Positions 1-8,979 are shown, counted from the stretch's first letter. The stretch is DNA of 64,000 nucleotides from Geothermobacter hydrogeniphilus (GCF_002093115.1 NZ_NAAD01000014.1:62001-126000), one strand, 5' to 3'. Notes: generated by a model not told the origin, from the sequence alone. A program made the numbers and translations.

Positions 1-242
1 ACCGGCTGCCCGGTCGCCAAGGCCTCGCGGACCGGGCAGTCCGTACCGCAGGCCACCGAGGCGAAAACCGCCTTGCAAGGCCTGCCGAGCACTTCGTCGC
101 AACGATACCCGGTGATCTCTTCCGCTGCGCGGTTGAAAGAGGTGATGCACAGCTTCCGGTCGACGGTGAACACCCCGTCAGCCAGACTGTTGAGAACATC
201 TTCAGACATCTCAGAATGGAGCTGAACAGTCTGATTCGGCAT
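1..242 (-). CDS. PAS-domain regulator, N-terminal part only
   Basis: Only about 80 codons lie in the window, read leftward from an ATG at 242; the gene runs off the left edge. Residues about 15-70 look like a PAS sensor domain (GVFTVDRKLCITSFNRAAEE), followed by a cysteine-containing stretch (FASVACGTDCPVREAL). PAS domains with this Cys pattern are common at the N-terminus of sigma-54-dependent activators of the Fis/NtrC type, but the AAA+ and HTH parts are not visible, so a histidine kinase is equally possible. It is divergent from the hyp operon, so it could regulate hydrogenase maturation genes; that is inference from position only. Confidence 0.6.
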   Translation of the reverse strand, partial: MPNQTVQLHSEMSEDVLNSLADGVFTVDRKLCITSFNRAAEEITGYRCDEVLGRPCKAVFASVACGTDCPVREALATGQP

Positions 243-549
243 GTTGCGGACCTCGTTGCAGCACAGGGCGAACCTGATACAGAAACACGCACAAAAGAAA
301 AGCGATGCCTAATTAGGGTAATCAAACATTGACTCTTCCGCAACAGAAATCGACTTCTGAATGGCTGGAATTTTCTCGGCAAATCCGCATCTTGCAAAAT
401 TTTCCGTTATCTTCAACAGGTTCCACACCGAAACGTATACGGCAAACCCACTTCCGGCCACTTGATTTTTCCGCGGATAGCCCCGTATAGTGACTTTTCA
501 TCCTCGTCCCTGAACCAGCGAACGCATTCCGGCAGACCGGACATCATCC
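243..549. other. intergenic region between divergent PAS regulator and hypA
   Basis: About 300 bases with no convincing gene. It is AT-richer than the flanking coding DNA and must hold the promoters of the two divergent units. One sigma-70-like promoter for hypA is listed separately. No convincing sigma-54 site was found. Confidence 0.5.
462..491 (+). promoter_or_regulatory. candidate sigma-70 promoter of hypA operon
   Basis: TTGATT at 462-467 and TATAGT at 486-491, separated by 18 bases, about 60 bases before the hypA start. Match quality is moderate. Confidence 0.4.
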
Positions 550-891
550 ATGCACGAACTCGGCATCACCCGCAGCATTGTCGACATCGCCGAACGTACC
601 GCCCGGGAACACGGTGGCAACAGAGTCACCTCGGTCACGGTCGAGATCGGCGCCCTCTCCGGAGTCATCCCCGACGCCGTGGAGTTCTGCTTCGAGGCCT
701 GCAGCAAGGGCACCCTGCTCGACGGCGCCCGGCTGATCGTCGAATCAATTCCCGGCCTCGGCCGCTGTCCCGACTGCGGCCGGGAACAGGAGATCGACAA
801 CCACAGTTTCGCCTGCGGAGACTGCGGAGCCCTCGGCCTGGAACGCCTGCGGGGGGAAGAATTACGCGTCAAGGAACTGGAGGTCGACTGA
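550..891 (+). CDS. hypA: hydrogenase nickel incorporation protein HypA
   Basis: 113 residues, the usual HypA length. HypA delivers nickel to the NiFe-hydrogenase large subunit in the cytoplasm together with HypB. The N-terminal MHE gives the nickel-binding His2, and two CxxC pairs (Cys73/76 and Cys89/92) form the structural zinc site. The stop codon is two bases before the hypB ATG, so translation is probably coupled. It is the first gene of a hypABCD(E) unit. No hydrogenase structural genes are in the window. Confidence 0.95.
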   Translation: MHELGITRSIVDIAERTAREHGGNRVTSVTVEIGALSGVIPDAVEFCFEACSKGTLLDGARLIVESIPGLGRCPDCGREQEIDNHSFACGDCGALGLERLRGEELRVKELEVD

Positions 892-893
892 CC

Positions 894-1616
894 ATGTGCA
901 TCGATTGCGGTTGCGCCGAACGAACCGAACAGGCCCATCACCACGGGCATGACCATGACGGCAAGACGATTCAGGTCGGCGAAGACCTGCTGGCCAAGAA
1001 TGACCGGCTGGCCGCCGTCAACCGACAGCGGTTCGCCGGCCACGGGCTGCTGACCCTGAACCTGGTCAGTTCTCCCGGCTCGGGCAAGACCACCCTGCTG
1101 GAAACCACCCTGCGTACGCTCAGGGCCGAACTGCGTTTTGCGGTTCTCGAAGGCGATCAGCAGACCGCCAACGACGCCGACCGCATCGCCGCCACCGGCG
1201 TTCCCGTTCACCAGATCAACACCGGCGCCGGCTGCCACCTCGACGCCCATATGGTCGGCCATGGCGTCGACCATTTCGACCTGGCGAATCTCGACGTGCT
1301 GCTGATCGAAAATGTCGGCAACCTGGTCTGTCCGGCCTCCTTCGATCTCGGCGAAGACTGCAAGGTCGCCGTCCTCTCCATCACCGAGGGGGAGGACAAA
1401 CCGCTCAAGTACCCGCAGATGTTCCGCGCCGCCGAACTGGTGATCATCAACAAGCTCGATCTGCTGCCGCACCTCGACTTCGATCTTGAAACGTGCCGTG
1501 ACTACCTCCGCCAGGTCAACCCGCAGGCCCGGGTGATCGAACTTTCCTGCAAATCGGGCGAGGGGATGGAAACCTGGTACAACTGGCTGCGCGAACAGCT
1601 GGCGAAGAAAAAATAA
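894..1616 (+). CDS. hypB: hydrogenase nickel incorporation GTPase HypB
   Basis: 240 residues from the ATG at 894. The start gives the high-affinity nickel motif MCIDCGC (Cys2, 5, 7), followed by a short His-rich stretch (HHHGHDHD) that may store nickel. The G domain has a P-loop (SSPGSGKTT, about residues 59-67), the metal-binding GAGCHLDA region, ENVGNLVCP and the base-recognition INKLD motif. HypB uses GTP hydrolysis to insert nickel, acting with HypA. A longer in-frame reading upstream overlaps hypA in another frame and lacks the CxxCGC motif at its start, so 894 is preferred. Confidence 0.95.
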   Translation: MCIDCGCAERTEQAHHHGHDHDGKTIQVGEDLLAKNDRLAAVNRQRFAGHGLLTLNLVSSPGSGKTTLLETTLRTLRAELRFAVLEGDQQTANDADRIAATGVPVHQINTGAGCHLDAHMVGHGVDHFDLANLDVLLIENVGNLVCPASFDLGEDCKVAVLSITEGEDKPLKYPQMFRAAELVIINKLDLLPHLDFDLETCRDYLRQVNPQARVIELSCKSGEGMETWYNWLREQLAKKK

Positions 1617-1688
1617 CCTGAATTCTCCCTTTGGGCCTTTCCCAAAACCTCGAGCCTTGAGCCTCGAGCCTGATCACGGAGTGATCCC

Positions 1689-1919
1689 ATGTGTTTAGGC
1701 GTTCCCATGCGGGTCACCCGCATCGAAAATGACACCGCCATTTGTGAAATCGACGGCGTCCGGCGCGAAGCCTCGCTGATGATGGTCGACGGGGTCGAGG
1801 TCGGCGATTTCGTTCTCATCCATGCCGGCTTCGCCATCGAAAAGATCGATCCGGAAGAAGCGGAGCTGACTCTGAAAGCGCTGCGCGAAGCCCTCGATAT
1901 GGGACTGGTGCCGGAATGA
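1689..1919 (+). CDS. hypC: hydrogenase assembly chaperone HypC
   Basis: 76 residues beginning MCLGVPMRV. The Cys2 that follows the start Met is the residue that binds HypD and the iron with its CN/CO ligands. HypC shuttles the Fe(CN)2CO unit from HypD to the hydrogenase precursor. A 72-base gap containing a short 'CTCGAGCCTTGAGCCTCGAGCC' type repeat separates it from hypB. Its last codons overlap the hypD start by four bases (ATGA), indicating coupled translation. Confidence 0.94.
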   Translation: MCLGVPMRVTRIENDTAICEIDGVRREASLMMVDGVEVGDFVLIHAGFAIEKIDPEEAELTLKALREALDMGLVPE

Positions 1920-3016
1920 ATGAACTCAACTTGACCACCGCCTGGCGCGATCCCGAGGTGGCCCGCGGCCTGCTGGCGCGAATCGAACGGGCTGTCGCCG
2001 GCTACCGGGGAGAAATGACCCTGATGGAGGTCTGCGGCACCCACACCATGGCGATCTATCAGCACGGCATCCGCGCCCTGCTGCCGGAAGCGATCCGGTT
2101 GATTTCCGGTCCCGGGTGCCCGGTCTGCGTCACCCCGGTCGACTACGTCGATCATGCCGTGGCCCTGGCCCGCCGGCCCGATACCATCATCGCCACCTTC
2201 GGTGACATGGTACGGGTCCCGGGTTCGTCGAGCAGCCTGTTGCACGAGCAGGCTCGGGGGGCGCAGATCAGGGTCGTCTATTCCCCCCTTGATGCCGTCG
2301 CCCTGGCCGCCCGCAACCCGGACAAGCAGGTGGTCTTTCTCGGCGTCGGCTTCGAAACCACCACCCCGACGGTCGCGGGAGCAATTCTGGCGGCTGAAAA
2401 ACAGGGGCTGACCAACTTCAGCGTGCTCGGCTCCCACAAGACCATGCCGGCGCCGATGGCGGCCCTGACCAACGATCCCGAACTGCAGGTCGACGGTTAC
2501 CTCTGCCCGGCCCATGTCTCAACGATCATCGGCGTCAACGCCTATCGGCCGCTGGTCGAACAGTGCCGGGTGCCCTGCGTGGTCACCGGCTTCGAACCGC
2601 TTGACATGCTCCGGGGGATCGAAATGCTCGCCCGCCAGGTGATCGAGGGACGCGCCGAGGTTGAAAACGAATATTCGCGGGTCGTCAAACCGGACGGCAA
2701 CCCGAAAGCGCGACGCATTCTCGAAACCGTCTTCGAGCCCTGCGACGCGACCTGGCGGGGAATCGGCATCATCCCCGACAGCGGTCTGAAAATCCGCGCG
2801 GAGTATGCCGACTACGACGCCATCCGCAAGCTGCCGGTCAACGTCGAAAAACCGGTCGAGCACACGGGCTGCCAGTGCGGCGAAATCCTCAAGGGCAAGG
2901 TCCGCCCCGGCGACTGCCCCTTGTTCCGCACCGCCTGCACCCCGGAGAACCCGGTCGGCGCCTGCATGGTGTCGAGCGAAGGAACCTGCGCGGCGGAGTA
3001 CAAATACGGTTGTTGA
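1916..3016 (+). CDS. hypD: hydrogenase maturation protein HypD
   Basis: 366 residues, normal length. HypD is the iron-sulfur scaffold on which the Fe(CN)2CO group of NiFe-hydrogenase is built, with HypC and HypE. Visible family motifs are EVCGTHT near residue 40, GPGCPVC near residue 65, GFETTTP in the middle and a C-terminal cysteine cluster (HTGCQCGEIL ... CPLFRTACTP ... GACMVSSEGTC) that carries the 4Fe-4S cluster. The start overlaps hypC by four bases. Confidence 0.95.
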   Translation: MNELNLTTAWRDPEVARGLLARIERAVAGYRGEMTLMEVCGTHTMAIYQHGIRALLPEAIRLISGPGCPVCVTPVDYVDHAVALARRPDTIIATFGDMVRVPGSSSSLLHEQARGAQIRVVYSPLDAVALAARNPDKQVVFLGVGFETTTPTVAGAILAAEKQGLTNFSVLGSHKTMPAPMAALTNDPELQVDGYLCPAHVSTIIGVNAYRPLVEQCRVPCVVTGFEPLDMLRGIEMLARQVIEGRAEVENEYSRVVKPDGNPKARRILETVFEPCDATWRGIGIIPDSGLKIRAEYADYDAIRKLPVNVEKPVEHTGCQCGEILKGKVRPGDCPLFRTACTPENPVGACMVSSEGTCAAEYKYGC

Positions 3017-3026
3017 AAATCTTTTT

Positions 3027-3225
3027 GCCACCAAGGCACCAAGTCCACCAAGTCCACCAAGAAAGTTTAAAACTCATTTAACGGAGAGGCGGAGAGGAGC
3101 AGAGACGGAGAGAAAATCTTTTGGGTTTAAAACCGGAAATTGCTTTTGGTTTTCTCTGTGTCCTCTCCCTCTCTGCGACTCTCCGTTAAAAAAGGTTTTC
3201 TTGGCGCTCTTGGTGTCTTGGTGGC
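3027..3225. repeat. long palindromic intergenic repeat (CCACCAAG family), copy 1
   Basis: The 5' arm begins GCCACCAAGGCACCAAG and continues through AACGGAGAGGCGGAGAG. The 3' arm runs CTCTCTGCGACTCTCCGTTAAA and ends CTTGGTGTCTTGGTGGC, its reverse complement with mismatches. The arms are about 70-80 bases around an AT-richer centre. Other copies are at 43698, 45300 and 46751. It separates hypD from hypE, so hypE may depend on read-through of a very large hairpin. Confidence 0.85.
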
Positions 3226-3256
3226 CGCATTTCATCAGTTGAAAGAAGGGCCTTCC

Positions 3257-4270
3257 ATGAAACCCGACATCATCCTTCTCGGCCACGGCAGCGGCGGCAA
3301 ACTGAGCCACCAGCTGCTCGACGACATCATCATTCCCGCCCTCTCGGGGGTCGCTCCCGAACAGCAGAACGACGCCGCGGTGCTGCCGGCCGTCGACGGC
3401 GAACTGGCCTTCACCACCGACTCCTACGTGGTCGACCCGATCTTCTTCCCCGGCGGCAATATCGGCGACCTGGCCGTCAACGGCACGGTCAATGATCTGG
3501 CCATGGCCGGGGCGGTGCCGGTGGCAATCAGTGTCGGGCTGATTCTCGAAGAAGGGCTGGCGATCACCGAGCTGAGGAAGGTGCTGGAATCGATGCGGCA
3601 GGCGGCCGACGCCGCCGGAGCGAAGATCGTCACCGGCGACACCAAGGTGGTGCCGCGCGGCAAGGGAGACAAGATTTTCATCAACACCGCCGGTATCGGC
3701 CGGATACCAAAAGGTCGCAACCTCAGCGGCAACGCCGCAAAACCGGGCGACAAGGTCCTGATCAACGGCGCCATCGGTGACCACGGCATGGCGGTACTCG
3801 CCAGCCGCGAGGGGCTGGAACTGAGCAGTGATATCGAAACCGACAGCGCCGCCCTCAACGATCTGGTCGAAACCCTGTTTGCCGCCTGCGGTTCCCATAT
3901 CCATGTCCTGCGCGACCCGACCCGCGGCGGCGTCGCCACCACACTGCGGGAGATCGCCGGGCAGTCCCGGGTCGACATCACCCTCGACGAAACCGCTCTT
4001 CCAATCCACGAAAGCGTCCGCGGCGCCTGTGCCATTCTCGGCCTCGATCCGCTGTTCGTCGCCAACGAAGGGAAACTGCTGGCGATCGTCGCCGCCGACC
4101 GGGCCGAGACCGCCCTGCAGGCGATGCGCCGCCATCCCGCCGGCGGGGAAGCCGCCATCATCGGCGAGGTCAGCGCCGCATCGAGCGGCCGGGTGCTGAT
4201 GCGCACCACCATCGGTGGCCTGCGCGCCATCGAAATGCTCGCCGGAGAACAGCTGCCGCGGATCTGCTGA
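3257..4270 (+). CDS. hypE: hydrogenase maturation carbamoyl dehydratase HypE
   Basis: 337 residues from the ATG at 3257; upstream in-frame codons lie in the palindromic repeat, so the longer reading is rejected. HypE converts the carbamoyl group transferred by HypF into the cyanide ligand of the hydrogenase iron. The PurM/ThiL-like ATP-binding fold is seen in GHGSGGK, PEQQNDAAVLP, TRGGVATTL and the EGKLLAIV region. The C-terminus ends PRIC, whose terminal Cys carries the thiocarbamate/thiocyanate. hypF is not in the window. Confidence 0.95.
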   Translation: MKPDIILLGHGSGGKLSHQLLDDIIIPALSGVAPEQQNDAAVLPAVDGELAFTTDSYVVDPIFFPGGNIGDLAVNGTVNDLAMAGAVPVAISVGLILEEGLAITELRKVLESMRQAADAAGAKIVTGDTKVVPRGKGDKIFINTAGIGRIPKGRNLSGNAAKPGDKVLINGAIGDHGMAVLASREGLELSSDIETDSAALNDLVETLFAACGSHIHVLRDPTRGGVATTLREIAGQSRVDITLDETALPIHESVRGACAILGLDPLFVANEGKLLAIVAADRAETALQAMRRHPAGGEAAIIGEVSAASSGRVLMRTTIGGLRAIEMLAGEQLPRIC

Positions 4271-4416
4271 CAACATCTGCAAGAACCATAACTGTCCCCC
4301 CGACCCTGACAACATCCCTGCGGATGATATACTGACTGCTGAATCGGTCTGTCCGGCACTGCAACAGCGACTCTGCCCGAATCGTGAAACTCTGCCTCCC
4401 ATCCGCTAGAGGTGGC

Positions 4417-6954
4417 ATGTCCGCATCAGCCGTCCGACATCCCTTTCCCGGGTCTCCGGCAACAGTCATCTGCCTGTTATTCTGCCTGCTGTTGCTCGGT
4501 CCGGTCGCGCACAGCGCAACGGCTCCGCTGCAACTGACCCACGCCGAACAATCCTGGCTCAAACGCCATGCCCGGACCATCCGGGTCGGCATGCTGCCCA
4601 ACTATCCCCCCATTGAATTTACCGAACAGGGGCGCCACCAGGGCCTCACCGCCGACTACCTGCGACTGCTTGAAAAACGCCTCGACATCCATTTCCTCCG
4701 CATCCCGGCACGGAACTGGGGCGAACTGCTGCAGATGGCCCTTGACCATCGCATCGATCTTATCGGTTCCATCCAGCAAACCCCGCGACGTTCCAGAAAG
4801 CTGCTCTTCACCAGTGTCTATGTGCGCCTGCCCAATGTCATCATCACCCGCAAGGGCGGACCGAAGAAATTGACCGAACAACAGCTGGCCGGGAAAAAGG
4901 TCGCTGTTGTTCGCGGCTACGCCAGCGAAAGCTACCTGCAGAAAAAAGTTCCCAAAGCCCTGCTGGTGGCTGTAAACAGCGATCTCGACGGATTGCAGCA
5001 ACTGGCCTTCGGCAAGGTTGACGCCCTGGTATCAGATCTTTCGGTAGCCAGCTGGAACATCGACCAACTGGGGCTGAGCAATCTGCAGGCCAGCGGTTTC
5101 ATTGATTTCCGCTGGGATCTGCGCTTCGGCATCCGCAACGACTGGCCGGAGCTGCAGAAAATTCTCAACAAGGCACTCGATGCTATCCCGCAACAGGACA
5201 AAGACGAGTTGTTCCGACACTGGGTCGGACTCTCCCCTGAAAAACCGTTCAACCGCAGAGAGATCGTCATTGTCGCCCTGGTACTCGGCCTCTGCCTGTT
5301 GCTGATGCTGGCCATTGGGCTCTGGAACCGTATGCTGGGACGGGAAGTCAGACGACAGACCCTGGCATTGCAGCAGGCCCTGGAACGAGAACGCAACGCC
5401 CGCACCGAAGCAGACAGCAAAGAGGCCCAGTTGCGGGAGTTGACCGACAACCTGCCGCAGACGGTTTTCGAAACCGACTGTGATGGGCGAATCACCTATG
5501 TCAACAACCAGGCTCTGGAATGGAGCGGGTACAGTCGGGAGCAGATTCTCAGCAGCCGGATCCAGGACTTTCAGCATCCCGACGATCAACCACGCATCGA
5601 AGAGCGCATCAAGGTTCTGTTAAACGGCGATGACGCTACGGGCCGACTCTACCGAATCTGCCTTGCCGACGGCCGGTTCCGCAACGCCCTCATCTATGCC
5701 CGCGCGATTCACTCGGGCAACAAACCGGTCGGTCTGCGCGGCATTCTGGTTGACATCACTGAACGGCAGCAGGCCGAACAGGAACTGCGCGAAAGCGAAG
5801 AACGCTTCCGGGAAATTTTCAACGCGACCACCGAAGCCCTGTTCATTCACAATGCTGAAGACGGTCGGATTCTGGACCTCAATCATACCGCCGAAATCAT
5901 GTACCGGGGCAACCGGCAACAACTGCTGGCCAGCGATGTCGACACGCTCAGTTCGGGCATCGCTCCCTATACCCGGAAGGATGCCAGGCACCATCTGGAA
6001 ACCGCCTACCGGGAAGGGCCGCAAGTTTTCGAGTGGCATTCCCGCCGACTCGACGGAGAACTCTTCTGGACCGAAGTCAGCCTGCGCGCAACCACCATTG
6101 CCGGCAGACAGGTGATGATCGCCGGGGTCCGCGACATCAGCCAGCGCAAGCAGATGGAAGAGTTTATGCTGCAGTCGGAAAAAATGTTGACCATCGGCAA
6201 ACTGGCCGCCGGCATCGCTCACGAAATCAACAATCCGCTGGCAGGCGTCCTGCAGAACCTGCAGATCCTCTCCCTGCGCCTCGACCCCGAGGGAGCGGCC
6301 AACCAGGATACCGCTGCAGAAACCGGGCTCCCGCCAGAAACCCTGGCCGCTTACCTGAAACAGAGACAGATACCGCACATCATCGACAGCGCCACCGAAG
6401 CCGCCCTGCATGCCCGAACCATCGTCGAAGACCTGCTGACATTCAGCCGCCGACCGAACCGGAAGCGGCCGGTAGATCTGGCAACCGTCATAAAGACCGC
6501 CCTTAAACTAGCCTCCACGGAATTCGACCCGGGACAAAATTTCGATTTTCGCCACATCCGCATAGAGAAACGAATGGCGTCCTCTCTGCCGATGATTCAG
6601 GGAACCTCCGACCAGTTGCAGCAGGTGGTCCTCAATCTGCTGCGCAATGCGGCTCAGGCGATGATCGAAGCGGGCACTGAGAAGCCAACCATCTCCATCA
6701 CCCTTGAACAGCATGGCCAACACATTCTGCTGCAAATCAAAGACAACGGTCCCGGCATGGATGAACAGACCCGGCTGAGAATCTTCGAACCCTTTTTCAG
6801 CACCCGGCTTGGGCGCGGCGGAACAGGGCTCGGCCTGGCCCTGGTCTCCTACATTGTTCACCAGAACCACGGCGGCAGCATTTCCGTTGAGTCGAGCCCC
6901 GGACGGGGCTGCTGCTTCAGCATTCGGCTGCCAATTCCCAGGGAGGATTCATGA
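4417..6954 (+). CDS. hybrid-input sensor histidine kinase (SBP3-TM-PAS-PAS-HisKA-HATPase)
   Basis: 845 residues from the ATG at 4417, chosen because AGAGGTGG lies just before it. A signal/anchor segment (VICLLFCLLLLGPVAHS) is followed by a periplasmic amino-acid-binding-type domain (SBP_bac_3; TIRVGMLPNYPPIEF ... YASESYLQKK). Then come a second membrane helix near residue 285 (VIVALVLGLCLLLMLAIGL), a short coiled coil and two PAS domains. The transmitter has IAHEINNPLAG (phospho-His), NLLRNAAQAM (N box), DNGPGM and GRGGTGLGLA (G boxes). It probably senses a small periplasmic solute. Its stop overlaps the ATG of the next response regulator. Confidence 0.9.
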   Translation: MSASAVRHPFPGSPATVICLLFCLLLLGPVAHSATAPLQLTHAEQSWLKRHARTIRVGMLPNYPPIEFTEQGRHQGLTADYLRLLEKRLDIHFLRIPARNWGELLQMALDHRIDLIGSIQQTPRRSRKLLFTSVYVRLPNVIITRKGGPKKLTEQQLAGKKVAVVRGYASESYLQKKVPKALLVAVNSDLDGLQQLAFGKVDALVSDLSVASWNIDQLGLSNLQASGFIDFRWDLRFGIRNDWPELQKILNKALDAIPQQDKDELFRHWVGLSPEKPFNRREIVIVALVLGLCLLLMLAIGLWNRMLGREVRRQTLALQQALERERNARTEADSKEAQLRELTDNLPQTVFETDCDGRITYVNNQALEWSGYSREQILSSRIQDFQHPDDQPRIEERIKVLLNGDDATGRLYRICLADGRFRNALIYARAIHSGNKPVGLRGILVDITERQQAEQELRESEERFREIFNATTEALFIHNAEDGRILDLNHTAEIMYRGNRQQLLASDVDTLSSGIAPYTRKDARHHLETAYREGPQVFEWHSRRLDGELFWTEVSLRATTIAGRQVMIAGVRDISQRKQMEEFMLQSEKMLTIGKLAAGIAHEINNPLAGVLQNLQILSLRLDPEGAANQDTAAETGLPPETLAAYLKQRQIPHIIDSATEAALHARTIVEDLLTFSRRPNRKRPVDLATVIKTALKLASTEFDPGQNFDFRHIRIEKRMASSLPMIQGTSDQLQQVVLNLLRNAAQAMIEAGTEKPTISITLEQHGQHILLQIKDNGPGMDEQTRLRIFEPFFSTRLGRGGTGLGLALVSYIVHQNHGGSISVESSPGRGCCFSIRLPIPREDS

Positions 6955-7343
6955 CTTCAGCAGCAACACCGAAAGCCATTCTGATTGTCGACGATGAGCC
7001 CTCCATTCGTGACAGTCTGCAGATGTTCCTGGAAGATTGCGGTCATCAGGTCAAAACCGCGGCATCGATGGCAGAAGCCCTCAAGCTGCTGGAGCGGGAA
7101 CCGTTCGGCCTGGCACTTGTCGACGTCCGCCTCAGCGACGGTAACGGCAACCAGCTGGCCCTTGAAGCTCATGCCCTGCAACCGCACCTGCGACTCCTGA
7201 TGCACACCGGATCCATCGAATACCAGCTGCCGCCGGAACTGGCAGAATTGGGACTCGGCGAAGACCAGATCCTGCGCAAACCACAACCCGACCTGATGAC
7301 GGTGCTGCGTCGCATTGAAACGGAACTGGGCTGTCAGGAGTAA
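6951..7343 (+). CDS. single-domain response regulator
   Basis: 130 residues made only of a receiver domain: acidic pair in IVDDEPSIRDSL, phospho-acceptor Asp in ALVDVRLSDGNG, the Thr switch in LLMHTGS and the Lys in ILRKPQP. There is no output domain, so it should act through protein contacts or as a phosphate relay. It starts four bases inside the upstream kinase gene and is almost certainly its partner. Confidence 0.88.
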   Translation: MTSAATPKAILIVDDEPSIRDSLQMFLEDCGHQVKTAASMAEALKLLEREPFGLALVDVRLSDGNGNQLALEAHALQPHLRLLMHTGSIEYQLPPELAELGLGEDQILRKPQPDLMTVLRRIETELGCQE

Positions 7344-7820
7344 ATGCCCGCTCGCTCCATACTCCTCTACCGCCGAAGGACGAGGAATTTTCCGGATCAA
7401 GGCGCAGCCCGAGGAGCGCGGAGGCGTAGCGGCAGCCGGCGTCCTGAACCCCACGGAGGTTCGTCAAATTGCGCAGGGCTTTGGTGTGCCCGCAAGGCAC
7501 ACTTGCCCCTGCATAGTTCTCTATGCAGGGGCAAGTACAACGCAGCAGGCGCGCTAAATCACAAGCAAGTTACGAAGATGCGTGGGGTTCAGGACGCTCA
7601 GCACAAGCGAGGAGGCCTGCAACGCCGAACTGGGGCAAAAGACCCGCCCACAACGAAGAACGAAGCTCGATCGCTCCGTGCCCCCCCGCCGTCAAAGGGC
7701 GAGGGATTTTGTGCCGAATCAAGGCGTGTCCCGATGAGCGCGGAGGCGTAGCGGCAGCTACGTCGCACAAGCGAAGAGGGAGACAACGCAGAGTCGGTGC
7801 AAAAGACCCGCCCCAGCACC
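7344..7820. repeat. repeat-rich noncoding stretch
   Basis: No believable gene. Short open frames here have no ribosome site and are made of repeats. Two imperfect copies of a hairpin-forming unit with GAGCGCGGAGGCGTAGCGG are visible near 7413-7437 and 7734-7758. Related units are at 11210, 40600 and 42232. Phrases such as 'AAAGACCCGCCC' also recur within the stretch. Confidence 0.6.
7501..7536. terminator. perfect 16-bp hairpin downstream of response regulator
   Basis: Two perfect 16-base complementary arms, ACTTGCCCCTGCATAG at 7501-7516 and its reverse complement at 7521-7536, around a TTCT loop. A smaller GTGTGCC/GGCACAC hairpin abuts it on the left. There is no strong T-run, so it may be a terminator, a processing site or part of a repeat. 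Confidence 0.45.
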
Positions 7821-7918
7821 AAAAAAAACGCGTCCGGCCCTTGCAGGCCCGACGCATCAAATAACAGTTAAAAGCGCGGTGTCAGGATCGGAGATTCTCA
7901 TCCCCAAAACGATGTTTG
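7821..7918 (-). ncRNA. candidate small RNA with its own promoter and terminator
   Basis: On the minus strand a promoter-like pair (7925-7954) is followed by about 98 bases that contain no gene and end in a classic intrinsic terminator. The terminator has stem GCGTC-G-GGCC / GGCC-G-GACGC with loop TGCAAG (7830-7855), then eight U (7828-7821). An internal hairpin GGGGAT-GAGA-ATCTCC has a GNRA-type loop. No minus-strand gene lies upstream that would need this terminator, so an independent sRNA is the simplest reading. It resembles no RNA family that I recognise. Confidence 0.5.
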
Positions 7919-7924
7919 ATCATT

Positions 7925-7954
7925 GTTTTAGCAGAACAACTTATCGGCAGTCAA
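7925..7954 (-). promoter_or_regulatory. promoter of candidate sRNA
   Basis: Minus strand: TTGACT (7954-7949), 18-base spacer, TAAAAC (7930-7925). It is preceded upstream by a long A/T run (around 7958-7990) resembling an UP element. The predicted start is near 7918. Confidence 0.5.
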
Positions 7955-8191
7955 GGATTTTTTTTAATTTTATTTCCGCTTCGAGATAAAATAAATTCAT
8001 TACCAGAACAGGTTTTTATTCACCCGCCACGACACCTCGACCGCCCTCGGCGATCTGCCGGAATGATCTCGGCGCCGGCCGGCAGGAACTGTCCGTAACC
8101 ACAGTCTCTCCCTGTCTCGCTCCCAACCGAAGTCTGCACCAATCCCCGTTGCCACCGGACTGGAATCCCGATAGCTTGGCCCCCTACAAGA

Positions 8192-8353
8192 CCTGAATCC
8201 GGGAGCCCCTTGTTGGCGAACAGCACAAATCATTGACCTGTCTGAGCTTTCCAAAAATCACCAGCGAACCTATGGGTGAGCTTCAGATTTTTGAAAACCA
8301 CATCCAGGCCAAGCACCTGCACTCTTCAACCAACAGGAACTCACGAATTCAGG
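8192..8353. mobile_element. 162-bp MITE (CCTGAATC family), copy 1
   Basis: It begins CCTGAATCCGGGAG and ends CTCACGAATTCAGG, decayed versions of the 14-bp inverted ends seen in other copies. The length is exactly 162 bp, as at 11305 and 46903. Flanking pentamers are CAAGA and AAGGA, no longer an exact duplication. The right flank supplies the AAGGAGG ribosome site of the next gene. Confidence 0.8.
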
Positions 8354-8365
8354 AAGGAGGTCACC

Positions 8366-8899
8366 ATGACACAACTCTGGAAAATATGGCTCGGACGGAC
8401 TTTTGCCGCTGTCTTTCTGGGCCTCGCCCTGTTACTGATCGGACTGGCCGGGTTTCAGTTCTGGAACGGCATCCTGGCCGGACACGAACTGATCTCGATT
8501 CTGGTCCGGGCACTGAATACAGCCATTATTGCCCTGGCCATTTTTGAACTTGGCATCGGCATCAGCCACGAATATGCCGTACCGCACAACAGCCGCCACA
8601 CCTTCTCAATCATCCGCCGGCAACTGACCCGTTTTGTCGGCACCGTCTGTGTCGCCCTGGTTCTCGAAGGGCTGATCATGGTCATCAAGTACAGCCAGCT
8701 CGATCTGGCCGGCAACCTCTACTACCCGGTGGCGATCCTGGTCGGCGCCAGCGTGCTGCTTTCCTCGCTGGGTCTGTTTCTCCACCTGTCACGCGACGAT
8801 GTCGAACGCCAGCAGAACAACAATCAGGGAAACGCGCATCCAACCTTGCGAAGCGCACAGCACCGGAACCGCGGACTGAAACAACTGCAGAAAAAATAA
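8366..8899 (+). CDS. small integral membrane protein of unknown function
   Basis: 177 residues from the ATG at 8366, which has a very strong ribosome site (AGGAAGGAGG). Upstream in-frame codons fall inside the MITE and are rejected. Four hydrophobic segments are visible, at about residues 10-32, 42-65, 85-105 and 115-140, then a polar basic tail rich in Gln and Asn. I do not recognise the family. It stands alone between the MITE and a GGDEF gene. Confidence 0.75.
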   Translation: MTQLWKIWLGRTFAAVFLGLALLLIGLAGFQFWNGILAGHELISILVRALNTAIIALAIFELGIGISHEYAVPHNSRHTFSIIRRQLTRFVGTVCVALVLEGLIMVIKYSQLDLAGNLYYPVAILVGASVLLSSLGLFLHLSRDDVERQQNNNQGNAHPTLRSAQHRNRGLKQLQKK

Positions 8900-8979
8900 C
8901 CCCGGGAGATTCTCCCTAGACCTTTCGACTTCCGTGGCCGATATGGTTGCTAAGCCCATTTACGGTGACGGAGCCGACC

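Noticed and set aside
3074-4402. Long minus-strand open frame opposite hypE
   Set aside because: High GC on a strongly coding strand leaves open shadow frames; its product has no recognisable motif and hypE is certain.
8947-8979. TTG start for the GGDEF protein
   Set aside because: The ATG at 8980 is better placed and the added residues have no domain role.
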